Of a stretch of 14,715 nt of DNA, positions 1 to 6,448 are shown piece by piece. Position 1 is the stretch's first letter. Every line of letters begins with the position of its first letter. The position numbers and the translations under genes were made by a program. Location: the NCBI GenBank assembly GCA_029250565.1, contig JAQXFA010000159.1, forward strand, positions 1 to 14,715. Reading direction: 5' to 3'. The stretch comes from Candidatus Thalassarchaeaceae archaeon. Its GTDB lineage: Archaea; Thermoplasmatota; Poseidoniia; Poseidoniales; Thalassarchaeaceae. Below the pieces are notes generated by a model. The model searched no databases. It worked only from the letters and a program-made list of their open reading frames with translations, and was not told the origin of the DNA.

Positions 1-1
1 A

Positions 2-322
2 GATTATGGTAATCGAATGAATGTACATTACAAGGTATGGATTTCAGATACAGGAGAACAACTTGATGAAGGCGATTTACCCGTTACTGCAGGTTCAGAA
101 CCAACTTGTGATGCAGGCGCTCCAAGTGCTTGTTACATCAAAGGGTTCCATTGGGGAGTAATTGGTTTGGATTGTGATATATTTCGCTGTGCGATTGGCG
201 ATGGAACAACACATACAGTCATTCTTCCACCTGAACTTGCTTACAAAGATAGACCAGATAGAGAGCCCGCAAATAATCAGTGGTTGGTGTTTGAATTGAG
301 CGTCAATGAACTTTTAATTTGA
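2..322 (+). CDS. FKBP-type peptidyl-prolyl isomerase, C-terminal part (cut by window start)
   Basis: Probable cis-trans prolyl isomerase or chaperone domain of the FKBP family. The frame is open to the first base, so the true start lies outside the window; the ATG at 17 falls inside the first FKBP strand and is unlikely to be the start. Numbering from that Met, I see NVHYKV (matching the FKBP VHY strand), an IKGFHWGVIGL segment like the family's IxGWxxGVxGM loop, then ILPPELAYKDR and a final LVFELSVNELL strand, in the right order and spacing. The middle carries an unusual insert with paired cysteines (CDAGAPSAC), which could form a disulfide if the protein is exported. Whether it has a signal peptide or an extra domain upstream cannot be seen. 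The stop overlaps the next gene's first possible start by four bases, suggesting co-transcription. The family call is good; enzymatic activity is uncertain because the active-site pocket is divergent. Confidence 0.7.
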   Translation, partial: DYGNRMNVHYKVWISDTGEQLDEGDLPVTAGSEPTCDAGAPSACYIKGFHWGVIGLDCDIFRCAIGDGTTHTVILPPELAYKDRPDREPANNQWLVFELSVNELLI

Positions 323-1650
323 ATAGAAAAGTGGATAACAGCAACAGCCGTCCTTTAATTCGGTGCGTGATGCCAACTCATACAGTTTTACCAATTTCCC
401 CTGATATTCTAGGGTTTGCAGAAGTAATTGCGCCACAAGATGAAATTGATGGTAAATCAGAATCAGGTGAACCACAACTGTATCAAACATATCGAATGAA
501 ACGGCTTTCAACTCCTTGGTCAGTTTGTTTAACTAGAGCAGAGCAATTGGCCGATTGCCGTCTTGGAAAAGGCATACTTCTCGACCCTGCTTGCGGCTCT
601 GGATCACAACTTTTTGCTTATTGTTCAGAGTTAGAAAGGGCAGGACTCGGAATAGAACTAGACGCAGATTCTGCAGTGCTATCAGCCGCAAACGGTCAAA
701 TTGTGGCTGAGGGTGGTAATAGTGAATGGACTTCAGAAAGTTTCGTATTAGTGGGGGATGGTACAGATGCTACTGCTGCCCTTGCAGAAATTGGCTTGTC
801 AGACCGAGCTGTTGCGGTTATGCATGTAGATCCAGCTAGGCCTTTAGATACACAGAATCATTCACTTGATGAAATGGAACCCCCAATCTCTACTTTGCTA
901 AATAGATGGGCTGACCATTTTGTCGTAGGAAGTAGAGGCCCAGCAATTATCATCGACCTTTCTCCAAGGCTATTGGATAGTCAGCAAAAAGAAATTGAAG
1001 AACTTCTTCTATCGCATTGGCCCGACTCACCCATTACGTGGGAATGGGTTTCAACAGGCCGTGGTAGAATTGACCGCTTGACAATTTGGTTTGGTGCAGC
1101 CGCAGAACCGGCAACGCCTGCTAGAATGCTAAGGTTACTTTCAGACGGGTCTGTCGTCAGTTTTGCTGGCCGAGCAACGGAAGCAAAAAGGTCATCTTCA
1201 GTTATACCTGTAACTGGGGAATGGTTAACAATTGTTGATTCTGCTCTCTTAGCATCGGGACTTCAAGGACAATGGTTACGGGAAGCATTACCTGCAGAAT
1301 CAACGAGGCATTGGGTTAGAATTTCTGGACGCAGACCCATGTTGCTTTCTAGTGAACCACTTCAAATGGAGAAATCATTAGTCCGTGCATTTGTCTCATC
1401 AACAGGACAAGTCGTTAGTCGTTTGAAAGTTGAACCAACTGTAGAGAACATTTCTCCAATTCTAGTCTCGGCAAATTTTGCATACCTTTCTAGACTCACT
1501 CTTAGATGTAAAATGGAACCATCCGCCCAACCAAAACTTCAGGGCAAATTAGATCACGGATTGAAGGATTATCCACGCGGAAAACCAGGTTTCCTTGCCG
1601 ATGTTGAAACTAATGGTGGGCATGCTTGGTTTATCTGTAAAGAACCGTGA
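319..1650 (+). CDS. Class I SAM-dependent methyltransferase with THUMP-like C-terminal domain
   Basis: Probable S-adenosylmethionine-dependent methyltransferase acting on RNA or another nucleic acid; the substrate is not known. Numbering from the TTG at 319, a Rossmann motif I is at residues 88-96 (LDPACGSGS), the acidic ribose-binding end of strand 2 is at 114-117 (LDAD), and a catalytic-type DPAR motif is at 171-174. The next strand ends in DLSPRLLD (213-220), and EWVSTGRGR follows (242-250). The tail from about residue 300 (TIVDSALLASGLQGQWL) resembles the THUMP-like domain that follows the DPAR methyltransferase fold in many bacterial proteins. The TTG start overlaps the upstream stop by four bases, but no clear ribosome-binding site precedes it. 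An ATG at 370 (residue 18, sequence MPTHTVLPIS) is an equally plausible start with a weak GGTG upstream. The gene sits just before the ribosomal protein operon, which fits an RNA-modification role, but a separate promoter lies between them. Confidence 0.72.
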   Translation: MNRKVDNSNSRPLIRCVMPTHTVLPISPDILGFAEVIAPQDEIDGKSESGEPQLYQTYRMKRLSTPWSVCLTRAEQLADCRLGKGILLDPACGSGSQLFAYCSELERAGLGIELDADSAVLSAANGQIVAEGGNSEWTSESFVLVGDGTDATAALAEIGLSDRAVAVMHVDPARPLDTQNHSLDEMEPPISTLLNRWADHFVVGSRGPAIIIDLSPRLLDSQQKEIEELLLSHWPDSPITWEWVSTGRGRIDRLTIWFGAAAEPATPARMLRLLSDGSVVSFAGRATEAKRSSSVIPVTGEWLTIVDSALLASGLQGQWLREALPAESTRHWVRISGRRPMLLSSEPLQMEKSLVRAFVSSTGQVVSRLKVEPTVENISPILVSANFAYLSRLTLRCKMEPSAQPKLQGKLDHGLKDYPRGKPGFLADVETNGGHAWFICKEP

Positions 1651-1705
1651 AATTAAGCCCATTTCCGTCATTTCATCGATAATTCCATTCTTTGAAAATA
1701 GTCCC

Positions 1706-1714
1706 TTTTTTATA
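1706..1714 (+). promoter_or_regulatory. Candidate TATA box of the uS13-uS4-uS11-Rpo3 operon
   Basis: A T-run ending in TATA (TTTTTTATA) lies about 70 bases before the uS13 start and is followed at once by seven Gs. An archaeal TATA box here would place the transcription start near 1735-1740, giving a leader of about 45-50 bases that contains the hairpins described separately. It is the best promoter candidate in the 133-base spacer. No start site has been mapped, and the B-recognition element upstream is not convincing. Confidence 0.4.
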
Positions 1715-1735
1715 GGGGGGGTAAGTCGCGGAGCC

Positions 1736-1768
1736 GCTACATAGTAGCCACTGGGCAACTGGTGTACT
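1736..1768 (+). promoter_or_regulatory. Possible structured 5' leader of the ribosomal protein operon
   Basis: Two overlapping hairpins can form in the predicted leader. The first is a perfect 5-bp stem GCTAC-ATA-GTAGC (1736-1748). The second closes 1749-1754 with 1759-1764 around a GCAA tetraloop of the GNRA class, including two G-U pairs, and is extended by AGTA (1743-1746) pairing with TACT (1765-1768) across a two-base bulge. The two compete for 1743-1748, so only one can form fully. Ribosomal protein operons are often autoregulated through such leaders; uS4 is a known autogenous repressor in bacteria, but no archaeal case is assumed here. The stems are short and could be chance. Confidence 0.3.
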
Positions 1769-1783
1769 CGGGGGAACCGAATA

Positions 1784-2251
1784 ATGGCAAAAATAGACGA
1801 GAGTCAGTTAGGCGACGATTTCAGATATATTCTGAGACTTGCAATGGCTGATGTTGATGGAATGAAACCGATTGGCTTGGGCCTAACTTCAATTGATGGA
1901 GTTGGTCAGAGAACTGCAATTGCATTATGTGGCTTAGCCGATATAGATGCAAAGAAAATGGGTGGACTTCTGTCTGATAAAGAGATTGATTCACTAAAGG
2001 AAGCGATTGAGAATTATCCAACCGCTGTTCCACTTTGGATGTTAAACCGTCAAAGAGATTTACATTCAGGCGATGAACTACATTTGTTTTCACAAGATGT
2101 CAAGATGGTCCAGAAGGAAGATATTGACAGGCACCGTGCTGTCAAGAGCTACCGTGGTGTACGCCACGCAATTGGTGGCAGAGTAAGAGGGCAAAGAACA
2201 CGTTCGAACAACCGTAGTGGATTGACACTTGGTGTTCAGAGGAAGAAGTGA
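1784..2251 (+). CDS. rps13: 30S ribosomal protein uS13
   Basis: Small-subunit head protein that contacts tRNA and bridges to the 50S subunit. The 155-residue length is right for the archaeal/eukaryotic form, which is longer than the bacterial one. The N-terminal half has the helix-hairpin-helix region around the GVGQRTA segment (residues 39-45). The C-terminal basic region has RGVRHAIGGRVRGQRT (124-139) followed by the lysine-rich end, the family's rRNA- and tRNA-binding tail. The ATG at 1784 follows a G-rich stretch (GGGGGAAC, 1770-1777), an acceptable ribosome-binding site. It is first in an operon with uS4, uS11 and Rpo3, the standard archaeal order. Confidence 0.97.
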   Translation: MAKIDESQLGDDFRYILRLAMADVDGMKPIGLGLTSIDGVGQRTAIALCGLADIDAKKMGGLLSDKEIDSLKEAIENYPTAVPLWMLNRQRDLHSGDELHLFSQDVKMVQKEDIDRHRAVKSYRGVRHAIGGRVRGQRTRSNNRSGLTLGVQRKK

Positions 2252-2261
2252 GGTGTGAAGT

Positions 2262-2987
2262 ATGGGACATCCTAAGTTTAGTCGAAGAGTATGGCAAGGC
2301 CCCAAACATCCATGGCAATCCGAGAGGATTGATGAGGAGCGCACCCTCATTTTCAACTATGGTTTGCGTAACCACAGAGAAATCTGGAAGGCTCGTAGTA
2401 AACTGCGCCGATGGCGTTCTAACGCGATGAAGTTGATCGCAACAACCGATTCAGGAGATGACCACGTTTCCCGAGAGAAGGCTGATTTGATAACTTCGCT
2501 ACATCGCCGAGGAATGCTTCCTGAAGGCGCAACTCTTGACGATATCCTTCGTCTTAATGTAGAGCACGTACTGGCTCGCCGTCTACAGTCACAAGTTTAC
2601 TACAAAGGATTCGCTTCAAGCATGAAGCAAGCAAGACAACTACTCATTCATGGCCATATATCAGTTGGCGACCAAGTAATGACAGTTCCAGGATATACAA
2701 TTACTAGAGAAGAGGAAGATACACTACAATACAGTATTCAATCATCTCTTCATGATTCAGCCAAGAGAACAGGTGACAGCAAAAAGAGTGGTATTGCAAC
2801 AGGCGAAAACCACCCAATCCGTGTAGGTATTACTGAAATCCGTTCACAAGCCACATATGAAAATGAGGATGGAGAGAGTAGTTTGGAACTTGTAGATGGA
2901 GTTCCAACTGCTGAAGAAGTTCAACAGATTGCTGAAGCCGCTGAAGCTGCTCCAAGTGCAGATGATGTTAGTGGAGGTGAATCCTGA
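2262..2987 (+). CDS. rps4: 30S ribosomal protein uS4, with acidic C-terminal extension
   Basis: Primary 16S rRNA-binding protein of the small-subunit body. The archaeal N-terminal signature MGHPKFSRRVWQGPKHPW is intact, and an S4 RNA-binding domain spans about residues 105-160 (ARRLQSQVYYKGFASSMKQA, then LIHGHISVGDQVM). At 241 residues it is longer than the usual archaeal protein of roughly 170-200. The extra sequence from about residue 172 is first mixed, then strongly acidic and alanine-rich (EEVQQIAEAAEAA), ending SGGES. The start is supported by GAGGTG (2250-2255) about six bases upstream, overlapping the end of uS13. Its stop shares one base with the uS11 start, so the two are translationally coupled. 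Confidence 0.96.
   Translation: MGHPKFSRRVWQGPKHPWQSERIDEERTLIFNYGLRNHREIWKARSKLRRWRSNAMKLIATTDSGDDHVSREKADLITSLHRRGMLPEGATLDDILRLNVEHVLARRLQSQVYYKGFASSMKQARQLLIHGHISVGDQVMTVPGYTITREEEDTLQYSIQSSLHDSAKRTGDSKKSGIATGENHPIRVGITEIRSQATYENEDGESSLELVDGVPTAEEVQQIAEAAEAAPSADDVSGGES
2973..2980 (+). promoter_or_regulatory. Strong ribosome-binding site for uS11 inside the uS4 reading frame
   Basis: GGAGGTGA lies six bases before the uS11 ATG at 2987 and matches the 3' end of archaeal 16S rRNA almost perfectly. It sits within the last codons of uS4 and encodes the GGE of the tail. It fixes the uS11 start and supports translational coupling between the two genes. Confidence 0.85.
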
Positions 2988-3370
2988 TGTCTCGTAAGTG
3001 TATCATTAATATTTACAGTTCTTACAACAATATTCTCATGACCGCTACTGATCAAACTGGTGCAGAAACAATTGCCAAGTGCAGTGGTGGCCAAGTAACC
3101 AAGAAAGGTAGCGATAAAGGCAGCCAATTCGCAGCAATTAGAGCTGCAGAGCGAATTGCCGAAGCCATCCAAGACAAAGGTTTCTCACAAGCAATTGTTC
3201 GATACCGCGGTCAAGGTGGTAACAAGAGCCCCAATACCGGGCCAGGAGCACAACAGGCAGTCAGAAGTTTGACTCGTGCTGGTATTCAAGTCGCTAGGAT
3301 TGAGGATTGTACTCCACGACCACATGATGGTACTAAGCGTAAGGGCGGCCGCCGAGGCCGAAGAGTTTGA
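2987..3370 (+). CDS. rps11: 30S ribosomal protein uS11
   Basis: Platform protein of the small subunit, next to the mRNA exit channel and the decoding region. The 127-residue length is normal for archaea. Diagnostic segments are IYSSYNNILMTATDQTG near the N-terminus, KGSDKGSQFAA in the middle, VRYRGQGGNKSPNTGPGAQQ and the C-terminal PRPHDGTKRKGGRRGRRV, all in the order expected for the archaeal/eukaryotic family. The ATG overlaps the uS4 stop by one base and is preceded by a very good ribosome-binding site. It is followed by rpoD after an 18-base gap. Confidence 0.98.
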   Translation: MSRKCIINIYSSYNNILMTATDQTGAETIAKCSGGQVTKKGSDKGSQFAAIRAAERIAEAIQDKGFSQAIVRYRGQGGNKSPNTGPGAQQAVRSLTRAGIQVARIEDCTPRPHDGTKRKGGRRGRRV

Positions 3371-3388
3371 TTTAGAGGTGTATTAAAA

Positions 3389-4282
3389 ATGACAAAATTA
3401 AAAGTTCTTTCAGAAACAGATACTTCACTACGTATACTCTTTTCAGGAGTTAACCGAGCGTTCCTAAATTCTCTACGTAGAACCATGATTGCTGATGTGC
3501 CAAAATTCGCTATTGACCAAATGAGAGTTGAACTTGGTGTTTTCAAAAATGAAGAGACCGGCGAATTATTTGAGTCAAATTATGCCATAAGCGACGAGCA
3601 ACTCGCACACAGGTTCTCAATGCTTCCAATCCCAACGTTCCACGATGATTTTTACTTTCAAGATGAATGTCCTGATTGCAAAGACATGGTAGTTGACCAA
3701 CGTGGATGCCCTTCATGCCAAATAATCTACACAATTTCATCAAGTGGTGAAGATGGTGGTAGAAGTGTTGTTGCGTCAGAGATGAATGTGATTGGTGACC
3801 GCCGATTAGAAATTCCAGAAGCGTATGGTTCCACCCCTCTAACAAAATTATACGATGGGCAAGTGCTTCATGCATACTTCTATGCAATAATGGGTAGAGG
3901 TAGAGATCATGCAAAGTATTCACCGGTATCTGGGGTGACATTCTACTCACGCCAGAACGGTAAGATCAATGTAAAGACCCGTTCAAAGATGCTATTTGAC
4001 CTTAATTTGAATATCACTGCTAAGGATTTCAATAAAGAGGGAATTCTCAATGATATTGATAAGGTAGATTTGCTACGAAACGACCTCAACCATGTCGGTA
4101 GTGGAACTGATTTAGAAGCTGATTTCAATGATGCAATTACTTTGGAAGATGTTGAAGGCGAATTTATTTTCCAATTCGAAACCGATGGTTCAATGACTGC
4201 TCGTACTTGCTTGGAGCAAGCTTACAAGGAATTAGCAGGACGCTTCGAAGCCATTTCCAATGACTTTGCAGAAGCTCTGTGA
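3389..4282 (+). CDS. rpoD: DNA-directed RNA polymerase subunit Rpo3 (RpoD), Fe-S cysteines absent
   Basis: Archaeal counterpart of bacterial alpha and eukaryotic RPB3/AC40; it forms the assembly platform with Rpo11. The start region has SGVNRAFLNSLRRTMIADVP, the hallmark of the dimerisation domain, and the C-terminal half has GRGRDHAKYSPVSGV (170-184) and the closing dimerisation helix. Four cysteines C94, C97, C107 and C110 form a CxxC-x9-CxxC metal-binding knuckle in the insert domain. In Fe-S forms, such as the Sulfolobus protein, a ferredoxin-like domain follows the GRG-HAK segment; here residues 185-255 contain no cysteine, so no cluster can bind there. AGAGGTG (3374-3380) supports the ATG. 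The gene is fourth in the operon and is followed by pantoate kinase rather than eL18. Confidence 0.96.
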   Translation: MTKLKVLSETDTSLRILFSGVNRAFLNSLRRTMIADVPKFAIDQMRVELGVFKNEETGELFESNYAISDEQLAHRFSMLPIPTFHDDFYFQDECPDCKDMVVDQRGCPSCQIIYTISSSGEDGGRSVVASEMNVIGDRRLEIPEAYGSTPLTKLYDGQVLHAYFYAIMGRGRDHAKYSPVSGVTFYSRQNGKINVKTRSKMLFDLNLNITAKDFNKEGILNDIDKVDLLRNDLNHVGSGTDLEADFNDAITLEDVEGEFIFQFETDGSMTARTCLEQAYKELAGRFEAISNDFAEAL

Positions 4283-4321
4283 GAGTCGGTAAGACCAAGC
4301 CAAATTACCCTTACGGGGTGT

Positions 4322-5311
4322 TTGACAATGACCAAGATTACAGGGCAAGCCGCTTCATCGGGTCACATTACTCTACTTTTCAGCGTCCAAGATGATGATG
4401 CTGAATTAATTAATCAAGGGAGCCGGGGAATTGGGCTTTGTATTGACCCAATTCAGCCAACTTGTCAAATAATTGTAACTGGTGAAATTGGTTCAGGAAA
4501 AATATTAGAAAAATCTCAAAATCAAAATTTAACCCTTCAGCAGACAGTAATTGACACACTTTCTCAGTTAGTTCCTTCAGTATTAGAATATAATTGGCAA
4601 ATTCAACAAAGTTGCGGATTACCCCAACAACAAGGATTCGGCCTTTCAGCCGCTGGTGCATTAGCCACTGCCCTTGCTTTACAGAGAGCATTGGGTGTAG
4701 ATGAACAACTCGCACATCCTCAATCCTTTCATGTAGCCCATTTGGTAGAGCGTAAACTCTCTGGTGGGTTGGGTGACATAGCTGCACTTTGGGCGGGGGG
4801 TATTGACCTTAGAAGAGAGCCTGGATGCCCTCAAGTGAGCGAAACATTGGGGGGTTCAGGGATTGTAGATGGGTGGTATTCAAACCTCAAATTCTTAGTT
4901 GCTTGGAGGGATAGAACTACCCGGCATACATCAGCATATATTGATGATGAAGAGTGGAAAACACGTATCAGAAGTAGTGGGGAAGAACAACTCACGACAC
5001 TCAAACAAGGCATTTGGAATAAGAGCCGATGGGGAGAGATATTGACGACCTCAACTTCTTTTGCCCGCGACTCTAAGTTGGCTTCTGACGCAGGTCGAAC
5101 TGAACTTTTACAAATTGCAGAATCTGTAATTTCATTCGCAGAGGTGCAAGCCTCCCCTCATTTATGCATGCTTGGAGAAAGCCTTGTTATCTTACCAACA
5201 TCACTTGAATCAGGATTCAATAACGATGAGATGTTGCAGATGATTGAACGTTTTAATTTGATGGGATTGAAATCAATTGAGGTTTCATTATCTGAAACTG
5301 CTCTCAGATAA
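4322..5311 (+). CDS. Pantoate kinase (GHMP family), coenzyme A synthesis
   Basis: Probable archaeal pantoate kinase, which phosphorylates pantoate with ATP. With phosphopantothenate synthetase it replaces the bacterial pantothenate synthetase/pantothenate kinase pair on the route to CoA. The GHMP phosphate-binding loop is at residues 101-114, with GFGLSAAGAL; archaeal PoK usually reads GFGxSGAG, so one Gly is Ala. The second signature is GGLGDIAALWAGG at 148-160, where the family has GLGD, followed by the RREPGCP segment typical of PoK. Length (329) fits a slightly long PoK. A purine-rich GGGGTG (4315-4320) precedes the ATG at 4322; a second ATG at 4328 is possible. The gene follows rpoD by 39 bases on the same strand, so it is likely co-transcribed with the ribosomal operon. 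No other CoA gene is visible nearby. Confidence 0.85.
   Translation: MTMTKITGQAASSGHITLLFSVQDDDAELINQGSRGIGLCIDPIQPTCQIIVTGEIGSGKILEKSQNQNLTLQQTVIDTLSQLVPSVLEYNWQIQQSCGLPQQQGFGLSAAGALATALALQRALGVDEQLAHPQSFHVAHLVERKLSGGLGDIAALWAGGIDLRREPGCPQVSETLGGSGIVDGWYSNLKFLVAWRDRTTRHTSAYIDDEEWKTRIRSSGEEQLTTLKQGIWNKSRWGEILTTSTSFARDSKLASDAGRTELLQIAESVISFAEVQASPHLCMLGESLVILPTSLESGFNNDEMLQMIERFNLMGLKSIEVSLSETALR
5288..5311. terminator. Hairpin at the convergent junction, possible bidirectional terminator
   Basis: TTATCTGA (5288-5295) and TCAGATAA (5304-5311) are perfect inverted repeats separated by eight bases. They cover the last eight codons of pantoate kinase, including its TAA. The minus-strand nuclease gene ends only seven bases further on, so a hairpin would form at the 3' end of both transcripts. 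There is no long T-run directly after the stem, so whether it terminates transcription or protects the 3' ends is unknown. Confidence 0.5.
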
Positions 5312-5318
5312 ATTCCAA

Positions 5319-6383
5319 TCACTCATCATACATGATAGTGAGATCTAGAGGTGTTTCATCTAACATTAATACCCCTGGAATTTTCATCCCTTCACAGAAT
5401 CCATGCCGGTAAACGATTGCACCTGCCCCCCACTCATCGATATAGCGATTCATTTGTTTCTTAGTTTTCTTCTTAGCAAATGAGACATTAGCACCATAGA
5501 AATTTTTAGCATCAATCCAAGCAATCGATTTACCATTGATCTTCAAATCATCCATTATTAGGAAATCTGGGGTATTGAGTGGCCTACCATGCTCCTTTTT
5601 TTGTTCATTTAGCAAATCTTCTTGGCGACGGTATTTGATACCTAAGGTGTCTAGGTAATTCCCAAGCACTACCTCAAACAAATCTGCTCTTACTGCAGTT
5701 TCGCCTTGGTCAACATTTGTCACGCGATCTTTTTCTTCGGCCTCACGAAACTCATCAGCATCACGTTTTGTTAACTTTTTGTCAGGTGCTCTAAGGGAGT
5801 CACGAATCTTTACTTTTGACCACCCGCGGGCAGTAAGAATTGCTCTAAAAATCGCTACAGGAGGAAAGTCAAATCGTCTTGATAGTTGTAAAACACTTTC
5901 ACCATTTTCATATCTTTTGAGAAAGGTATTTGATTTATTCATCATTTTATAATGGCCGTAAACGGCCTTCTCTTGCATCAATGCTTTGCGTAATGATAGG
6001 CCTTGGTCAACACTCATGTTGTGTTTTTCTAACCGCTCGCCAATTCCACCTACAGCCTCATCATCTAGAAATCCCCATTCACCTGGAATCATCACTAAAT
6101 CACACGCTTGACGTTCTGTACGTTGTTTTACGGGTGTTGTATTCCATTGGATAGATACCTCATTCGGAGGTTCAAATTCATCTGGAAAACCCAATGGTTT
6201 GGGATTGACGGAAAACCTAGCCTCAGCCCTTTCCTTTGCTTCTTTAATTCGGGCAACTGATTGGCTATTCTGCCCACCACCTGTTCGACCACTTTTGGAG
6301 CGGCCTTTATTGCCACCCTGATTTCTATTACGGTTTTTTTCCCTCGGTTGGTGGTTGTTGTCTTCTCTGTCGTTTCTGTTCAC
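5319..6383 (-). CDS. CDIN1/C15orf41-like TPD-motif nuclease (PD-(D/E)XK fold)
   Basis: Predicted metal-dependent nuclease related to human CDIN1 (C15orf41), the partner of codanin-1 mutated in congenital dyserythropoietic anaemia type I; the family is predicted to share the fold of archaeal Holliday-junction resolvases. Features in order: a basic, Asn/Arg/Gly-rich, probably disordered tail (1-42); a charged helix (43-56); a helical DNA-binding-like region (about 150-190, GESVLQLSRRFDFPPVAIFR); and the nuclease domain. Candidate catalytic residues are E237 (DLFEVVLG), D273 in the family's TPDF motif, D291 and K293 in WIDAKNF, then Q310 and the WGAGAIVYRHGF strand. The start is GTG, with no upstream ATG, GTG or TTG in frame; the purine run GGGAGGGG lies rather far (17 bases) upstream. 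It follows leuS by 65 bases on the same strand, perhaps in one transcript. Function in archaea is unknown to me; DNA or RNA processing is inferred. Confidence 0.8.
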   Translation of the reverse strand: MNRNDREDNNHQPREKNRNRNQGGNKGRSKSGRTGGGQNSQSVARIKEAKERAEARFSVNPKPLGFPDEFEPPNEVSIQWNTTPVKQRTERQACDLVMIPGEWGFLDDEAVGGIGERLEKHNMSVDQGLSLRKALMQEKAVYGHYKMMNKSNTFLKRYENGESVLQLSRRFDFPPVAIFRAILTARGWSKVKIRDSLRAPDKKLTKRDADEFREAEEKDRVTNVDQGETAVRADLFEVVLGNYLDTLGIKYRRQEDLLNEQKKEHGRPLNTPDFLIMDDLKINGKSIAWIDAKNFYGANVSFAKKKTKKQMNRYIDEWGAGAIVYRHGFCEGMKIPGVLMLDETPLDLTIMYDE

Positions 6384-6448
6384 TTGTAGTGAGCGAGAAG
6401 CCCCTCCCTTTTCAACCTCCGGCTCATCAAGCAGGTTATTTCGTTGAA

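Noticed and set aside
1721..1783. A tRNA-like stretch (GTAGCCACTGGGCAACTGG) before uS13.
   Set aside because: There is no T-loop consensus, no acceptor stem and no anticodon arm of the right length; it is better explained as a short leader hairpin.
2248..2430. An overlapping open frame on the plus strand across the uS13-uS4 junction.
   Set aside because: It is out of frame with uS4, whose start and ribosome-binding site are well supported, and its translation matches nothing.
3543..3950. A 135-codon open frame antisense to rpoD.
   Set aside because: It lies wholly within a confidently identified essential gene and is rich in His and Leu, as expected from a reversed frame.
4289..4312. GTAAG...CTTAC repeat between rpoD and pantoate kinase, considered as a terminator.
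   Set aside because: The five-base stem has a long loop and no following T-run; read-through into the kinase gene is more likely.
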